Source: Pseudomonadota bacterium (GTDB lineage: Bacteria; Pseudomonadota; Gammaproteobacteria; Steroidobacterales; Steroidobacteraceae). From it: a stretch of 63,505 nucleotides of DNA. Position 1 is the first letter of the stretch, and every line of letters begins with the position of its first letter. Position numbers and translations under genes: made by a program. The DNA is taken from the NCBI GenBank assembly GCA_963204835.1, contig CAUJHJ010000042.1:1-63505 (forward strand). The letters run 5' to 3'. A model generated the notes under the pieces. It saw only the letters and a list, made by a program, of their open reading frames with translations, did not search any database and was not told the DNA's origin. Of this stretch, positions 49,059 through 57,864 are shown piece by piece.

Positions 49059-50665
49059 GGCAAGTCGATGCGATAGAGCGGGACACCACTGAAAACCATG
49101 CGCTGGGCCTGGCCATCGATCGGCGTGTCGAAAGCGAGCCACTCGGGTGCCCATGCCGGGTCTGCGAAACGAAAGCGCCCGGGTCCGGATTGCGCGAGCG
49201 GCGTTGCGGGGCCGCCGTCGGCATAGCCCATCATGAGCTCGCCGTTGCGCGTGAAGACACGCAGGTCTGGCCCTTCCTCGCCATGGGCTGCATAGCGACC
49301 GACCAGCGGCTGGTAGTCAGCGCCCAACGCTGCGGCTGAACGCGGCGCTCCCGGCGGCCTGTAGCTCTGCGCGCCTTCGGACACGTCTGATACCGCACCA
49401 GTCGCATCGCGAAAGAAAATGAAAGCGCGCGGGCCGTGCGGCGAAAGAAAGAGCCCCCATGCTTCCTTGCCGAGTCGCGCAAGCGGCACGACCGCCCCGG
49501 CATCGGCGAGCAGCAGACCGTCCACGCCATAGGCCCTGAATTCGAGCTCGCGACCATCACCGGCCTGGAAGCGGCCCGCGAAGCGCGTTGCATCGGGCCA
49601 TGCGGTGACGGCTGCGGCGGGGGGCGGCACCGGCGCCCTCGAGAGGCGTGCGACGATATGGTCCCGCAATGTGGCGCCGAGCGGGCCGTTGCCGAGAATG
49701 ACCACGGCGAACCCCTCATCAAGGTTCGCCATCAACCAGGCCTGGAAGCCCGCGATCGAACCGCTGTGGGCGAGGACGCGGCCACCCTGCTTCACGTCGA
49801 TGCCAAAGCCGTAGTCATCGAGGCCTGCAGTCGCGAAGCGCTCGAAAGCCGCGCCGGATACCAGCCGGCCGCGCGGCGTATCGCCACGCGCCAGCAGCAT
49901 TCGGGCATACACCGCCATGTCTTCGGCGTTCGAAACCACTGCGCCATCTGCCGACAAGTAGTCGAACCACGGTGCTTCAACCAGCCGTCCGTCAGGGGAC
50001 CGCACATAGCTGGCCGCAATCCGGCCCCGCAAGCGGTCGTCGATCTGCGGCGCCGTGGCAGGCATGCCGAGCCTGTCGAGCACTCGCCGCTGCAGGATGA
50101 GCGGAAAAGGCCGGCCCTCGATGGCTTCCGCCACGTAGCCGAGCAGCTGATAGCCTGTGTTCGAGTACCAGAAGTGCTCGCCCGGCGCGTAGCGTGTTTC
50201 GGCATCGCCGAGCGCGGCGATCAGGAAGCGCATCGACGCATACGGTGCCAGGTAGTTGGGCAACCCGGACGTATGCGACAGCAGCGAGCGGCCGGTGATC
50301 GGCGGGAAGGCCGAGCGTGGGCGAAAATCGCGCAGGTACTTCGCGACCGGCGCCTCGGGATCGAAGCGCCCCTCGTCCGCCATCTGCAACAGGGCCAGTG
50401 CGGTGAAGGACTTCGAAATCGAGCCGATCGCGAAGCGCGTGCCCGGAGTGACGGGCCGCCGGCTTGCGATATCGGCAAAGCCATGCGTGGCGACGAGCAG
50501 TGTCCTTTCGCGATCCGTCACGGCAACCGCGAGACCCAGTTCGCCGTCGACCGCCTCGACCTGCGCACGCACTTGCGCGAGCGCATCCGCCGGAATGGAA
50601 GGTCCGCCAGCCATGGCCGCGCACGGCGCCCACGCAAGCAGCAGCGCCGACAGGAGCCGCTTCAT
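49055..50665 (-). CDS. Beta-lactamase-fold serine hydrolase (peptidase S12-like)
   Basis: This 536-aa protein has a signal peptide (about 1-20), then a class C beta-lactamase/DD-peptidase domain (about 25-350) with the SxxK motif in RFAIGSISKSFTALALLQMA, the YxN motif in GEHFWYSNTGYQLLGYV and HSG in RVLAHSGSIAGFQAWLM. A C-terminal beta-rich domain of about 150 residues follows. S12 relatives include D-aminopeptidases, DD-carboxypeptidases and esterases. Operon position with D-amino-acid genes favours a peptidase acting on D-residues, but this is inference. Overlaps both neighbours by four bases. Confidence 0.86.
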   Translation of the reverse strand: MKRLLSALLLAWAPCAAMAGGPSIPADALAQVRAQVEAVDGELGLAVAVTDRERTLLVATHGFADIASRRPVTPGTRFAIGSISKSFTALALLQMADEGRFDPEAPVAKYLRDFRPRSAFPPITGRSLLSHTSGLPNYLAPYASMRFLIAALGDAETRYAPGEHFWYSNTGYQLLGYVAEAIEGRPFPLILQRRVLDRLGMPATAPQIDDRLRGRIAASYVRSPDGRLVEAPWFDYLSADGAVVSNAEDMAVYARMLLARGDTPRGRLVSGAAFERFATAGLDDYGFGIDVKQGGRVLAHSGSIAGFQAWLMANLDEGFAVVILGNGPLGATLRDHIVARLSRAPVPPPAAAVTAWPDATRFAGRFQAGDGRELEFRAYGVDGLLLADAGAVVPLARLGKEAWGLFLSPHGPRAFIFFRDATGAVSDVSEGAQSYRPPGAPRSAAALGADYQPLVGRYAAHGEEGPDLRVFTRNGELMMGYADGGPATPLAQSGPGRFRFADPAWAPEWLAFDTPIDGQAQRMVFSGVPLYRIDLP

Positions 50666-51684
50666 GCGAGGCAAGCCCTCACGAGACTGTCGAGCGCCGG
50701 CCCCGGCCGCAGCGGATCCGCCACCGGCAGGCCCCATTCCCTCGCCGAGGCAGCCAGCGCCGCATCGGCTTCGCCGGCATTGAGCCCAGAGGTATTGAGG
50801 GAGACGCCTGCGCAACGCACCTGGGGGTTGGTGAGGCGCGCTTGCTGCAGAGTCACATCAATGGCCACTCCGATCGGGGGCAAAGCAAAGTCCGGCAAGC
50901 CGACGATGCGCTGGCGCCCGTACTCGTGGCAGAGCACGAGGATGTCCGGCTGCGATCCGTGCAGCAACCCGAGCGACACGCCGGCGTAGGAGGGATGAAA
51001 AAGCGACCCCTGGCCTTCGATGATGTCCCAGTGCGCAGGATCGGCGTCGGGACTCAGCACTTCCGCGGCGCCCGCCACGAAGTCGCTGACGACCGAATCG
51101 ATCGGGATGCCCGAGCCCGCGATCATGATCCCCGTTTGTCCCGTGGCCCGGAAATCGGCGTCGAGTCCCTGCTGGCGAAAAGCTCGCGTGAGCGCGAGCG
51201 CCGTATACTTCTTGCCGAGCGCACAATCGGTTCCCACGGTCAGCAGGCGCTTGCCGGTGCGCCGCCGGCCGCTTGCGATCGGCAGCCCGGCAGGCGGCGT
51301 GCGCACATCGATCAGCCGCCGCCCGCGCGCATGGGCAACTCTCCTAAGGGAATCAATGTCGGACAGGCGGTCGTGCGCACCGCTGATGATATCGAGGCCC
51401 GCCTCGAGGGCCTCGACCAGGCAAGGAATCCAGCCCGGCCGGATGGCGCCCCCGATCGACGCCGTGGCCAGCACGAGTGCATGCGCGCCGGCCTCGCGGG
51501 CCGCACGCGGGTGCATCACCGGCAGGCCCAGCGTGGCCGCGGCGCCCGCGCACTTGTACTCTGCAACGCATAGGTCCCTCGCCCAGTCGCGAAGGCCGAG
51601 GCCCGTCTTGAGGAAGGTCGCGTCGGCAGCGTCGCCGAGGAACAGCAGGTAGGGGTGCGGCAGGTCGATCGGAGCGTTGTTCAT
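50662..51684 (-). CDS. dgcN: DgcN-like D-glutamate N-acetyltransferase (DUF1611 family)
   Basis: The protein is 340 aa. The DUF1611 hallmark is the P-loop-like KRLLTVGTDCALGKKYTALA followed by FRATGQTGIMIAGSGIPIDS, with an N-terminal Rossmann-like part (MHPRAAREAGAHALVLATAS). DgcN homologs acetylate D-glutamate so that a DgcA-type racemase can turn it into N-acetyl-L-glutamate. A DgcA-type gene is present at 56378, across the same control region, which supports the call. The ATG at 51684 is preferred over a TTG at 51693 that would overlap the deacylase stop. Confidence 0.8.
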   Translation of the reverse strand: MNNAPIDLPHPYLLFLGDAADATFLKTGLGLRDWARDLCVAEYKCAGAAATLGLPVMHPRAAREAGAHALVLATASIGGAIRPGWIPCLVEALEAGLDIISGAHDRLSDIDSLRRVAHARGRRLIDVRTPPAGLPIASGRRRTGKRLLTVGTDCALGKKYTALALTRAFRQQGLDADFRATGQTGIMIAGSGIPIDSVVSDFVAGAAEVLSPDADPAHWDIIEGQGSLFHPSYAGVSLGLLHGSQPDILVLCHEYGRQRIVGLPDFALPPIGVAIDVTLQQARLTNPQVRCAGVSLNTSGLNAGEADAALAASAREWGLPVADPLRPGPALDSLVRACLA

Positions 51685-51689
51685 GGCGG

Positions 51690-53186
51690 TCAATGCTTGT
51701 ACCTGGAAAGCACGGGACGGCCGGGCCGCACACCGGCGACAGGTTCACCGCGATCGACAACCAGCACGCCGTTCACCATCACGAACCGGAAGCCGTCGGA
51801 GTAGCGCGCCGCGTCGCCGTAGGTTGCCCGGCTGCCGACCGTGGCGGGATTGAAGAGCACGATGTCGGCGTCGGCACCCGCCTGGAGCCTCCCCTTGCGC
51901 TTCATGGCCGGCACGAAAGCCTCGAGCCGCTGCGCCGGCATCAAGGTCATCTTGCGGATGGCCTCGCCCAGGGACAATGCCTTCGCTTCACGCACATAGT
52001 GACCGAGAACCCGCGCGAAGGTACCGGCCGAGCGCGGATGGCCGTTCGGTCCCTCGATACGGCCGCCGTCGCTCGCAACGATGACGAGTGGATCGCGCAG
52101 CAGCGCAATGAGCGTCGCCTCGCCATTCAGGTGCATGATCACGCGATCGTCGCCTTGGCCCGACCGCAGGGCGTCGAATTCGGCCTGCGTCAACCGCCTG
52201 CCATCCTGGCGCGACTGCAGGGCATCGACCGCGACACCCCAGCGCGCCTCCCATCCGGGATCAAAGAAGTGACTGCGCACGGCGTCGACCGAGCCGCCCC
52301 ACGGATAGGTTTCGGTGGACAGGTCGATGCCCCTGCCGCGCGCGGCCCGCATCAACTCCACCATCGCGGGCGCCTGCGACATCGCCATGCTGTTGATGTG
52401 CGCAATGTGCACGCAGGCGCCGGTCATGGCCGCATTTGCGACATTCTCCTGGATGGCCTCCAGCGTGCTGCCCGGCTCGACCAGGCTGCCGTAGCGGATA
52501 TGCGTGAACAGGCAAGCTCCCTCGCGGCCGGCTACGCGCGTCACATCGAGCATCTCCCGGCGCGTGATCCCCTGTGCGTACTGGGTGCCGCTGCCAATGC
52601 CGATCGCCCCGTCGTGCAGTCCCTGCTCGAGCAAGGACGCGAGCCTGGGGTAGGCCGCGGCGGGAATGGGCTGGTCCGCCTCGGGCGCGCGGAATTTCTC
52701 CGCCGGATCGCGCAACGCTGCCAGGCCCGCCTCGCCGCCTCCCTTCTGCAGGTAGTAGCGCAACGCCGTGTGTCCGACGCTGGTGCCGTAGTTCAACAGT
52801 TCATGGCCCTGCTTCGCCGCATACCAGCCAGCGACCGGCCATGTCCCGATCTCGAGTTCGAGGCGCGTCGTCACGCCGTCCTTCGCCTGGTAACCGGCGC
52901 TCAGCGCGTCGGTGGCATGCGAATGCAGGTCGATGAAGCCCGGAGCAGCCACGAGCCCGCTGGCATCAATCGTCCGCTTCCCCTCGATAGGGGATTCGGT
53001 CACCGCGACGATCCGGTCGCCGCGCACCGCAATATTGCGGATGGCGTCGAGCCCGGACTCGGGATCGATCACGCGCGCACCGGCAAGAACCACGTCATGC
53101 GGAGGATCGGCCCAGGCCTTGGCGCCCAAGCCGACCGCGGCAAGCAGCAGCGCCGCGGCGACCGCGCGGATGTCAGAAGCTCGCAC
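51690..53186 (-). CDS. N-acyl-D-amino-acid (D-glutamate type) deacylase
   Basis: The 498-aa amidohydrolase has a signal-like N-terminus (about 1-26), metal ligands in APGFIDLHSHATDALSAG (HxH), His in EGACLFTHIRYGSLVEPG, His in GACVHIAHINSMAMSQAPAM, and the catalytic Asp in LVIVASDGGRIEGPNGHPRS. D-aminoacylases usually have a GNCG cysteine ligand; here the position reads TRLELEIGTWP, with Glu in place of Cys. It removes acyl groups from D-amino acids, probably N-acyl-D-glutamate or dipeptides. The GTG start lies 14 bases inside the TonB receptor gene. Confidence 0.85.
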   Translation of the reverse strand: MRASDIRAVAAALLLAAVGLGAKAWADPPHDVVLAGARVIDPESGLDAIRNIAVRGDRIVAVTESPIEGKRTIDASGLVAAPGFIDLHSHATDALSAGYQAKDGVTTRLELEIGTWPVAGWYAAKQGHELLNYGTSVGHTALRYYLQKGGGEAGLAALRDPAEKFRAPEADQPIPAAAYPRLASLLEQGLHDGAIGIGSGTQYAQGITRREMLDVTRVAGREGACLFTHIRYGSLVEPGSTLEAIQENVANAAMTGACVHIAHINSMAMSQAPAMVELMRAARGRGIDLSTETYPWGGSVDAVRSHFFDPGWEARWGVAVDALQSRQDGRRLTQAEFDALRSGQGDDRVIMHLNGEATLIALLRDPLVIVASDGGRIEGPNGHPRSAGTFARVLGHYVREAKALSLGEAIRKMTLMPAQRLEAFVPAMKRKGRLQAGADADIVLFNPATVGSRATYGDAARYSDGFRFVMVNGVLVVDRGEPVAGVRPGRPVLSRYKH

Positions 53187-55296
53187 GCAGCGAAACCGTC
53201 ACGCTGCGCGGCTCGCCGACGACATTGCCGTAGAACAGCGTCTCGTAGTTGTTGATGTAGTAGTGCTCATCGAAGACATTCTTGAAGTTGAGCTGGGCGC
53301 GCCAGCGGTCGAAGTCATAGCCCACCGAACCGTCGACCAGCGTATATGACGGCAGGTCGCGCGTGGCGCGATCGAATGCCGTCTTCACTGAGTCGACGTA
53401 GCGGACACCCGCCCCCACGAAGGCGCCGCCGCTGAATTCATAGCTCGTGTAGAGGCTCGCCGTGACCCGCGGCAGGAAGGGCACGATCCTGTCGACCACC
53501 GCCGGATCGTCGTCGCGGGTGATCTTTGGTTCGAGCAGCGTCAATCCGCCCTTCAGCTGCCATGCGGGGGAAATCTGGCCGAGCGCTTCCAGCTCGATGC
53601 CGCGGTGCCGGGTCTTGCCGACCGCATGGTAGCGGTCGGTGCCATCCGGGCCCTGCTGGTCGAACAACCCCTTGTTCGCCTGGCTGAGATCGAAGAGCGC
53701 CGCGGTCAGCAGCAGCCGCCGGTCGGGCGACACGTACTTGGCGCCCAGTTCATACTGGCTGCCGGAGAGCGGCGGCAGGACCGCACCGTCGATGTCGACG
53801 CGCAGCTGCGGCTGGAAGGACTCGCTGTACGAGGCGTAGACATTGAGGCCGTCGAACGGCTCGACCGTAATCGCGGCACGATAGCTTTTCTCGCCTCCCC
53901 GGCTGTAGTCCACCCAAGGTCCGTCGAGCCGGCTGCTTACGTCGGGTTTCGACCACGACAGGCCCCCGAGCAGCGTCACCCTTTCGGCGACCTTGACCAC
54001 GGCCTGGCTCGACAGCGTGAGGTATTCGAGGCGCTGGCCGTAGCTGTAGGTAAAGCCGGGAAAGTCGGCCGAATTGATGATGGCCTCGATGGCCCCGACA
54101 CCGTCGAATATGTTCGCTTCAGCTTCGAATGCGCCGTCGAAATCGGGCAGGCTGCCGATCGTGGCCAGCTCCGTGCTCTGGTACAGCGCCGATGCCGAGA
54201 TGAAACTGTCCTTGAGCCCGCTCCCGTCCAGCCGGTAGATCGACGAGGCGCCAATGCTGAAGTCCTCGCGGCGGTTCTTGATGAAGTTCTGCACCGCGAT
54301 CAGGAAATCGCCGTTGTCTTCGAGCCCGAAGCCGAAAGCCGAAGGGCCCGTCGTGTTGGTGCGCTGGAAGTTGCCCTTCAGGCCGAGCGACCAGGCCGGC
54401 GAGATTTCCCAGTCGAGGCCCGCGTTGACGTGCCCGACACGGGAATTGAGGTTGAAGTCGCGGGAACCGATGAAGAAAGACCGGCCGACGGGCGCTGGTG
54501 ATCCATCGGGCAGCGTGGGGATGCCATCGAAGGGCGAGCGGCGGTAGCGGTCGTAACCGCCGTGGACGTAGCCCTTCAGAGTGTCGGAGAGGTCGAAGTC
54601 GAGGCCCGCGTACAGCACCGTCTTCGCCGAGTCGGCAATCTCCATGAAGCTGTCGGCCTCCTCATGCGCGACGACGCCGATCGCCCGCACGGTCCCCGAA
54701 TCATTCAGCGCATCGGCCAACTGGCCCTCGAGTCGCCATCGATCCCACGAGCCGCCCAGCACTTCTACATAGTCCCGGGTGTTCTCCCTGGCAGATTTCG
54801 TCACGAGGTTGATGAGTCCGCCCGGACTCGCGGCGCCATAGACGACTGACGCCGGTCCCTTGACGACTTCCATGCGCTCGATCGTCGCGTAGTCGGGCTC
54901 GTAGTCGAGGGTACCGACCGTCAGGCCGTCGATGGCCGCGCCGCCCGTGAAGCCGCGCAACTTGACGACCGAGCCGAAACCCTGCGGGTTGCCGGCGAAC
55001 AGCGCGCCCGGCGTGTGCTGCGCCACTTCGCCGAGGCTCCTGATGTCGGCGGCTTCGAGGAAGTCCGCGCTGATCAGGCTGATGGATTGGGGTACCTCCT
55101 CGATGGGCAGCGGCAGCCCGGTCGTGCCACTCGTATCCTCGCTGAGATAGCGATAGCCGGTGATGACCACCTCGGTGACCGGCTCGGATGCGTGTGCCTG
55201 CAGCAGGATGCTGCCAGCGAGCAAACCGCCCAGCGCACAGCCCGCCCTCCGGATCGCCTTTGACCTCAATTCACCACCTTGGCCGTGCGCGTTCAT
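53173..55296 (-). CDS. TonB-dependent outer-membrane receptor
   Basis: The protein is 707 aa with a signal peptide (about 10-37, AGCALGGLLAGSILLQAHA), a TonB-box-like TEVVITG just after it, and a plug domain (EEVPQSISLISADFLEAADI, then VVYGAASPGGLINLVTKSAR). A 22-strand barrel ends with the C-terminal aromatic residue in SVTVSLRASF. By sequence style it is close to siderophore receptors of the FhuE/FoxA kind. Its operon partners have no siderophore gene and handle D-amino acids, so it may import an acyl-peptide or murein fragment. The SD GGGGAGG before the ATG at 55296 is strong. Confidence 0.92.
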   Translation of the reverse strand: MNAHGQGGELRSKAIRRAGCALGGLLAGSILLQAHASEPVTEVVITGYRYLSEDTSGTTGLPLPIEEVPQSISLISADFLEAADIRSLGEVAQHTPGALFAGNPQGFGSVVKLRGFTGGAAIDGLTVGTLDYEPDYATIERMEVVKGPASVVYGAASPGGLINLVTKSARENTRDYVEVLGGSWDRWRLEGQLADALNDSGTVRAIGVVAHEEADSFMEIADSAKTVLYAGLDFDLSDTLKGYVHGGYDRYRRSPFDGIPTLPDGSPAPVGRSFFIGSRDFNLNSRVGHVNAGLDWEISPAWSLGLKGNFQRTNTTGPSAFGFGLEDNGDFLIAVQNFIKNRREDFSIGASSIYRLDGSGLKDSFISASALYQSTELATIGSLPDFDGAFEAEANIFDGVGAIEAIINSADFPGFTYSYGQRLEYLTLSSQAVVKVAERVTLLGGLSWSKPDVSSRLDGPWVDYSRGGEKSYRAAITVEPFDGLNVYASYSESFQPQLRVDIDGAVLPPLSGSQYELGAKYVSPDRRLLLTAALFDLSQANKGLFDQQGPDGTDRYHAVGKTRHRGIELEALGQISPAWQLKGGLTLLEPKITRDDDPAVVDRIVPFLPRVTASLYTSYEFSGGAFVGAGVRYVDSVKTAFDRATRDLPSYTLVDGSVGYDFDRWRAQLNFKNVFDEHYYINNYETLFYGNVVGEPRSVTVSLRASF

Positions 55297-55344
55297 CGTT
55301 CCTCCCCGATCGCTGCCTGGGAGCCGGAAGGCCCCGTCGCGCGG

Positions 55345-55374
55345 ATTACAGGGCTGTTGACATCTTTCTGTCAA
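55345..55374 (-). promoter_or_regulatory. Promoter of the TonB receptor/deacylase/dgcN operon
   Basis: On the minus strand a consensus -35 TTGACA (55369-55374), an 18-base spacer and TGTAAT (55345-55350) make a strong sigma-70 promoter. The -35 is one arm of the palindrome at 55357-55374, so binding there should block it. Confidence 0.75.
55357..55374. promoter_or_regulatory. Operator O1: palindrome made of two back-to-back -35 boxes
   Basis: TTGACA-TCTTTC-TGTCAA is a perfect inverted repeat. The right arm read leftwards is the -35 box of the TonB operon; the left arm is a consensus -35 for the rpiR side, though the matching -10 there is weak. A single bound dimer could silence both directions. 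Confidence 0.65.
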
Positions 55375-55375
55375 T

Positions 55376-55401
55376 TGATAGTTTTGCTCAAATAACTATC
55401 A
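55376..55401. promoter_or_regulatory. Operator O2: second palindrome upstream of rpiR
   Basis: TGATAGTT and AACTATCA form perfect 8-base arms around a 10-base spacer (55384-55393). It lies two bases from O1 and 32 bases before the rpiR ATG, overlapping the expected -10 region. It is a good candidate for autoregulation by the RpiR-type protein. Confidence 0.6.
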
Positions 55402-55433
55402 TGCAGGGCCTCATCGAAGGAAGGAGTGACGCC

Positions 55434-56375
55434 ATGACCGACTCACGCAAGGGAAAGCCGCGCGCCCTGCGAGCGAACTCCCGCCGGACCGCCATCCCCA
55501 ACGTGCCGCTGCTGCAGCGCCTGCAGGCGGATCTCGAGGGGTACTCTTCAGCCGACAGGGCAATCGCCAACTACATCCTGGCGAATTATGCGACCCTCGC
55601 CTTCGAAACGGCGTTGACACTTGCGCGAAAGGCCGGCGTCAGCGAGATCACGATCGGCCGCTTCTCCCGCAAGCTCGGCTTCGCGAACTTCAAGACGCTC
55701 AAGAATCACCTGCGGGACAGCAGCGACCAGGGCTTCCCGTGGTTGATCGGCAACCAGCTTGCCCAGTTTGTCGATGCCGCCGACCAGGCGGGCAAGGGCA
55801 GCATCCAGCGCGAGGTCAGATCGATCATCGAGGTCTACCAGCTTGCCGGGGAACCGCACTGGGCCGCGGCGGCCGAGCTGCTCGCCAGGTCGCGCACGGT
55901 GCTCATCGCAGGATTCCAGACAGAACGTGGCATCGCGATGCTGCTCGCCAATCATTTGCAGTTCATGCGCGACGGCGTGCGACTGGTCGACCTGACCGCT
56001 GGCAACTACGCCGACGTATTCGCAAGCGACGAGGATGATCGCTGCCTGGTCGTCATCGATATCCGCCGCTACTCGCGCCAGTCCTTCCTGATCGCCGAGC
56101 AGGCTAGCCAGCGTGGCATTGCCTTGATCGTCCTCACCGACCTGTTTTGCGACTGGGCGCGGCGCTTCACGCCGCACGTGCTCGCCGTGCCCACGCAGAC
56201 GGGCATGTTCTGGAGTTCGCCAGTGGCCCTGGTCTGCGCGGTGAACCTGATGGTGAACAGCGTCATCCGGCGGATCGGCACGCGTGTCGAGCGGCGCCTC
56301 GAAACCCTGACGCAGTTGCACCAGACTTTCACCGGCTACGCCGGCCACCAGCCGCCGCGCGTCAGGACGGGCTGA
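55434..56375 (+). CDS. RpiR-family transcriptional regulator (HTH plus SIS domain)
   Basis: The 313-aa protein has an N-terminal helix-turn-helix (about 20-95: YSSADRAIANYILANYATLA, then KAGVSEITIGRFSRKLGFAN) and a C-terminal SIS domain (about 140-270: LLARSRTVLIAGFQTERGIA, then CLVVIDIRRYSRQSFLIAEQ). RpiR proteins sense phosphosugars or amino-sugar acids such as MurNAc-6-P, fitting a murein-recycling theme. AAGGAG eight bases before the ATG at 55434 decides the start over an earlier ATG at 55401. It is divergent from the TonB operon and two bases before dgcA. Confidence 0.92.
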   Translation: MTDSRKGKPRALRANSRRTAIPNVPLLQRLQADLEGYSSADRAIANYILANYATLAFETALTLARKAGVSEITIGRFSRKLGFANFKTLKNHLRDSSDQGFPWLIGNQLAQFVDAADQAGKGSIQREVRSIIEVYQLAGEPHWAAAAELLARSRTVLIAGFQTERGIAMLLANHLQFMRDGVRLVDLTAGNYADVFASDEDDRCLVVIDIRRYSRQSFLIAEQASQRGIALIVLTDLFCDWARRFTPHVLAVPTQTGMFWSSPVALVCAVNLMVNSVIRRIGTRVERRLETLTQLHQTFTGYAGHQPPRVRTG

Positions 56376-56377
56376 AC

Positions 56378-57418
56378 ATGGCGCTCGCGACCGTCGATAT
56401 CGATGCGGCGCTGGCTCGCCTCGAGCCCTGCGCGCCCCGCATCCGGTTCGAGATCGGCAAATTACGCCTCGTCGAACCGTTCCGGATCAGCGACCATGTG
56501 TTTGAACACGTGGATGCACTCTTCCTCCAGCTTGAAGCCGAGGGACTGGTCGGGCGTGCGGAGGCGGCCGGTGTCTACTACCTGGGCGACGATGTCGCCG
56601 GCATGGCGGGCGCCCTGGCCGCCATGCGCACCGCGTCAGCGGCGGGCATCGACCATGCGCGCCTTGCCCGCCTGCTGCCGCCCGGCGGTGCGCGCAATGC
56701 ATTCGACTGCGCTCTCTGGGACCTGCAGGCAAGGCGCACCGGAACTCCGGTGTGGCAGCTGCTCGGCCTGCGGCCCCCCGCGCCGCTCGTCACCACCTTC
56801 ACGATTGGCCACGCATCGCCCGAAGCCATGAGCGAACGGGCCATCGGTTACGCGCAGGCCCGCGCGATCAAGATCAAGCTCGGCGGCGACCGGCACGACG
56901 AGCAACGAATCCGGGGCGTCCGCTCGGCCCGGCCGGACGTGTGGCTCGGTGTCGACGCCAATCGCAGCCTGACACCTGCGAGCCTCGAGAGCCTGCTGCC
57001 CGCGCTGATCGAGGCCAACGTCGCATTGCTCGAGCAGCCTTTCGAGGTGGGCCGGGACAGCGAGCTCGCGGCGTTGGAGCTGCCGCTCGTGGTGGCCGCG
57101 GACGAGAGCCTCCAGTCGGAGGGCGATCTCGACGCGCTTTCGCGCTACTACCGGAGCGTCAACATCAAACTCGACAAGTGCGGCGGCTTGACGGCCGCCC
57201 TGCGACTCGCGCAGCGCGCCGAGGCCCTCGGGCTGGGCCTGATGGTGGGCAACATGATAGGCACGGCACTCGCCATGGCCCCCGCCTGCCTGCTGGGCCA
57301 GTACTGCGCGGTGGTCGATCTCGACGGCCCCATCTTCCTCGACGTCCGTCACTCGGGCGATGCAGGCTATCGGGACGGCCGCTTCCACTGTCCGGCCGCG
57401 CTCTGGGGCAACGGATAG
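56378..57418 (+). CDS. dgcA: Enolase-superfamily epimerase, DgcA / L-Ala-D/L-Glu epimerase type
   Basis: This 346-aa enzyme has the muconate-lactonizing/dipeptide-epimerase pattern: the KxK catalytic motif in AIKIKLGGDRHDEQ, metal ligands Asp (GVDANRSLTP), Glu (LLEQPFEVGRD) and Asp (VVAADESLQSEG), and the second lysine in VNIKLDKCGGLTAALRLA. The acid-specificity end reads CAVVDLDGPIFL. With DgcN in the divergent operon, racemisation of N-acetyl-D-glutamate is the favoured role; L-Ala-D-Glu epimerisation is the alternative. It lies two bases after rpiR. Confidence 0.85.
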   Translation: MALATVDIDAALARLEPCAPRIRFEIGKLRLVEPFRISDHVFEHVDALFLQLEAEGLVGRAEAAGVYYLGDDVAGMAGALAAMRTASAAGIDHARLARLLPPGGARNAFDCALWDLQARRTGTPVWQLLGLRPPAPLVTTFTIGHASPEAMSERAIGYAQARAIKIKLGGDRHDEQRIRGVRSARPDVWLGVDANRSLTPASLESLLPALIEANVALLEQPFEVGRDSELAALELPLVVAADESLQSEGDLDALSRYYRSVNIKLDKCGGLTAALRLAQRAEALGLGLMVGNMIGTALAMAPACLLGQYCAVVDLDGPIFLDVRHSGDAGYRDGRFHCPAALWGNG

Positions 57419-57488
57419 TCGCACCCGGCCCATCGCGTACAATTCGCCAGGTGGGCAACCTCCCACCCGACCATTGCGGGCCCCATCC

Positions 57489-57833
57489 ATGATCCAGCGA
57501 CTCGAGACCGGACCGCGCATGTCCCAGGCGGTCATCCATGGCAACACGATTTACCTGGCGGGGCAGGTCGCCGATGACACGACACAGGACGTCACCGGCC
57601 AGACGCGCCAGATCCTCGCGGCCATCGACAAGCTCCTGTCGGACTGCGGCACGGACAAGGCGCGGATCCTGTCCGCCACGATCTATCTTGCCGACATCGC
57701 GACTTTTTCGCAGATGAATGCCGCATGGGATGCATGGGTTCCCGCGGGGCACGCGCCCGCGCGCGCCACCGTCGAGGCGAAGCTCGCCGCACCCAAGTAC
57801 AAGGTCGAAATCCAGGTCATCGCCGCGCGCTGA
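57489..57833 (+). CDS. RidA-family enamine/imine deaminase
   Basis: The 114-aa protein is a YjgF/RidA trimer-forming fold: MSQAVIHGNTIYLAGQVADD, then ATIYLADIATFSQMNAAWDA and the catalytic arginine in GHAPARATVEAKLAAPKYKV. It hydrolyses reactive imines from PLP- or flavin-dependent amino-acid oxidation. The 70-base gap from dgcA has a TACAAT element (57438-57443) and a small hairpin GTGGG-CAACCT-CCCAC (57451-57466), so it may have its own promoter. In this locus it would suit an imine formed from a D-amino acid. Confidence 0.9.
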   Translation: MIQRLETGPRMSQAVIHGNTIYLAGQVADDTTQDVTGQTRQILAAIDKLLSDCGTDKARILSATIYLADIATFSQMNAAWDAWVPAGHAPARATVEAKLAAPKYKVEIQVIAAR

Positions 57834-57852
57834 GGCGCGAGCCTGCGCGCGC

Positions 57853-57858
57853 TATGCT
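57853..57858 (+). promoter_or_regulatory. -10-like box six bases before the LmbE start codon
   Basis: TATGCT is followed by CGCGCG and then the ATG at 57865. No good -35 is seen at the proper distance. The spacing would put the mRNA start on the ATG, as at clpS and gspC. Confidence 0.4.
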
Positions 57859-57864
57859 CGCGCG

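Noticed and set aside
53173-55296. TonB receptor as part of a siderophore system
   Set aside because: The barrel resembles siderophore receptors, but no siderophore, Fur-box or iron-uptake gene is nearby and the operon partners handle D-amino acids. Kept only as an alternative.
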